Shown here: positions 5,111-5,944 of the stretch, piece by piece | Numbering within the stretch: position 1 is the stretch's first letter | How the letters are laid out: every line of letters starts with the position of its first letter | Assembly: GCA_003559585.1 (NCBI GenBank) | Contig: PWKX01000018.1 | Span: 1 to 5,944 of the forward strand | Direction of reading: 5' to 3' | DNA length: 5,944 nucleotides | From: Mollicutes bacterium | GTDB lineage: Bacteria > Bacillota_I > Bacilli_A > Izemoplasmatales > Izemoplasmataceae | The notes under the pieces: model-generated | What the model was told of the DNA's origin: nothing | The model's input: only the letters and a program-made list of their open reading frames with translations | Database searches by the model: none | Program-made: the position numbers and the translations under genes

Positions 5111-5322
5111 GATTCCTCCTCATAAATCATCCGCAGCAGTTTCCGGGCGGTCGACCGGATCTGCAGTGACTCCTCTACTCCGCCTTCAGCAGCTGTACAC
5201 CGGCGCAGAAAGCTCTTTAGCTCCCAGCCGTAGGGATGACAGCTCACGCGGCCCATCGAGAACAGCGCCATTGCTACTGCTCCGACGGTACCGCCGATCA
5301 GTATGCCGAAAAAAAATGTCAT
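5107..5322 (-). CDS. Small single-pass membrane protein, DUF3789-like
   Basis: A 71-residue protein whose first 24 residues (MTFFFGILIGGTVGAVAMAL, then FSMG) form a glycine-rich membrane helix with the 'F-x-x-G-x-L-I-G-G-x-V-G' pattern seen in DUF3789, a family of tiny phage and prophage proteins usually 30-45 residues long. Here the helix is followed by an unusually long soluble part of about 45 residues, basic then acidic at the end (LLRMIYEEES), with two cysteines. Function is unknown for the whole family. Start and end are both coupled: TAATG with the gene before, ATGA with the gene after, and AAGGAGG is formed by the last codons of the upstream gene. The topology is probably N-terminus out or in the membrane with the tail in the cytoplasm, by the positive-inside rule. 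Confidence 0.72.
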   Translation of the reverse strand: MTFFFGILIGGTVGAVAMALFSMGRVSCHPYGWELKSFLRRCTAAEGGVEESLQIRSTARKLLRMIYEEES

Positions 5323-5852
5323 TATTTCCTCCTTACCGTGAAGACAGATCTTGGCGCTTCCTCTTCGGCAATCTGGGTCTTCAATATCTCGAACCCAGCC
5401 ATTTCAAGTGCGAAGACGTCCTGGGCGAACTCAGACAATCCTTTGTCGCTCGTCGCCGTATATTTTTCCGGGGTATCAGACATAAGGACGCGTGACTCCT
5501 GGTTATCCTCTTCGACAGATTTCAACTGCAGATCTGCCATCTTCTTCTCGACTGCCATCGGATCTCTGTCCAGCATCCCGGCAACCTCTTCGGGAGACTG
5601 AACTCCGATAGCTTCCTTGATCACACTTAATTCGTGATCGCTGAATCTTCCTCTTTTCATTATCTTTTTTCCTCCATTGCGCCACTCGATCCATCCGCAT
5701 AGTCTGCAGTACCACTTCTGCTGATCGATGTACGTATACGCGGATCTGCACTGAGGGCATGGCCGGATCCTTCTATCAGCGGGTGCCGGATCTGCGGCAT
5801 AGAATTGAATGGTATAGATGTAATCGCTTCTGTTCCCGCCGATATATTCCAT
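5322..5852 (-). CDS. Zinc-ribbon plus HTH (Myb/GcrA-like) protein
   Basis: A 176-residue protein with two visible parts. Residues 31-56 (PCPQCRSAYTYIDQQKWYCR, then LCGW) are a zinc ribbon with CxxC pairs at C32/C35 and C49/C52. Residues about 66-110 (KRGRFSDHELSVIKEA, SPEEVAGMLDRDPMAVEKKM) look like a three-helix Myb/GcrA-type HTH in which 'D-P-x-A-V' starts the recognition helix. The rest (115-176) is acidic and unassigned. I start at ATG 5852 because GGAGGG lies at 5856-5861; ATG 5894 has no binding site, although the frame stays open to the window edge. A second start at ATG 5660 (residue 65), preceded by GGAGG at 5671-5675, could yield the HTH part alone. It is the first complete gene of the visible operon and probably binds DNA. 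The role, regulator or replication accessory, is unknown. Confidence 0.7.
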   Translation of the reverse strand: MEYIGGNRSDYIYTIQFYAADPAPADRRIRPCPQCRSAYTYIDQQKWYCRLCGWIEWRNGGKKIMKRGRFSDHELSVIKEAIGVQSPEEVAGMLDRDPMAVEKKMADLQLKSVEEDNQESRVLMSDTPEKYTATSDKGLSEFAQDVFALEMAGFEILKTQIAEEEAPRSVFTVRRK

Positions 5853-5855
5853 CTG

Positions 5856-5861
5856 CCCTCC
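5856..5861 (-). promoter_or_regulatory. Ribosome binding site GGAGGG setting the start at 5852
   Basis: GGAGGG three bases before ATG 5852 (four bases if only GGAGG pairs). The alternative upstream ATG at 5894 is preceded by no purine-rich site, so this element picks the start of the zinc-ribbon/HTH gene. Confidence 0.6.
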
Positions 5862-5944
5862 AAAGCTGCAGGGAATCGTCTCCCTGCCGGACATCCAGGT
5901 GTGGATCGAACAAACAAAAAACGTCAGGCTGTTGAATGGCCGCC

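Noticed and set aside
5025..5495. Plus-strand open frame of 156 codons across the start of the operon
   Set aside because: It covers parts of three coupled minus-strand genes, has no purine-rich site before its start, and its Ser/Arg-rich product resembles no family.
5853..5944. End of an upstream gene or an N-terminal extension of the zinc-ribbon gene
   Set aside because: One frame stops at about 5924 and the zinc-ribbon frame stays open to the edge, but only 92 nt are available. I see no conserved residues, and the better ribosome binding site is at 5856-5861.

Overview
The window is a stretch of the early (DNA replication and recombination) region of a phage or prophage, most likely from a Firmicutes host. 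The evidence is the gene set (YqaJ-type exonuclease, RecT, RuvC-like resolvase, replication initiator, DnaC-like helicase loader, small SSB-like protein, MazG-like pyrophosphohydrolase), the very strong GGAGG-type ribosome binding sites before almost every gene, and the tiny genes between them. Hand counts put most of the window near 50% GC. No integrase, repressor, structural, lysis or terminase gene is present, so prophage, free phage and phage-plasmid cannot be told apart, and the genus cannot be named.

All thirteen genes lie on the minus strand, so the operon reads from right to left. In transcription order they are: a zinc-ribbon plus helix-turn-helix protein (5852-5322), a small membrane protein resembling DUF3789 (5322-5107), a small winged-helix-like protein (5110-4886), a YqaJ/lambda-exonuclease family nuclease (4889-3918), RecT (3921-3127), an unknown acidic protein (3127-2822), a RuvC-like resolvase (2825-2337), a DnaD-like replication initiator (2335-1517), a DnaC/IstB-type ATPase (1527-904), a 90-residue protein with an SSB-type tail (907-635), a 64-residue HTH protein (625-431), a MazG-like protein (443-177), and a small protein cut by the left edge (158-1). 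Genes overlap by 1-13 nt or are separated by at most 18 nt. There is no gene-free stretch over 100 nt, and I see no promoter or terminator, so this looks like the interior of one translationally coupled transcript.

The genes fit together as two modules. YqaJ exonuclease and RecT form a Red-like single-strand-annealing recombination pair, with the RuvC-like enzyme cutting branched DNA. The initiator and the DnaC-like loader start replication by bringing in the host replicative helicase, and the SSB-like protein probably coats single strands and docks partners through its acidic tip. The MazG-like protein would act on the nucleotide pool.

The most interesting structure lies inside the initiator gene. 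Three perfect tandem copies of an 11-bp repeat (1934-1966) are followed by an inverted copy (1990-1999) across an AT-rich gap. Because 11 is not a multiple of 3, the copies are read in three different frames, so the conservation is at the DNA level. This is a good candidate for the replication origin. Next to it is a hexamer repeat array that encodes an Asp/Ser linker.
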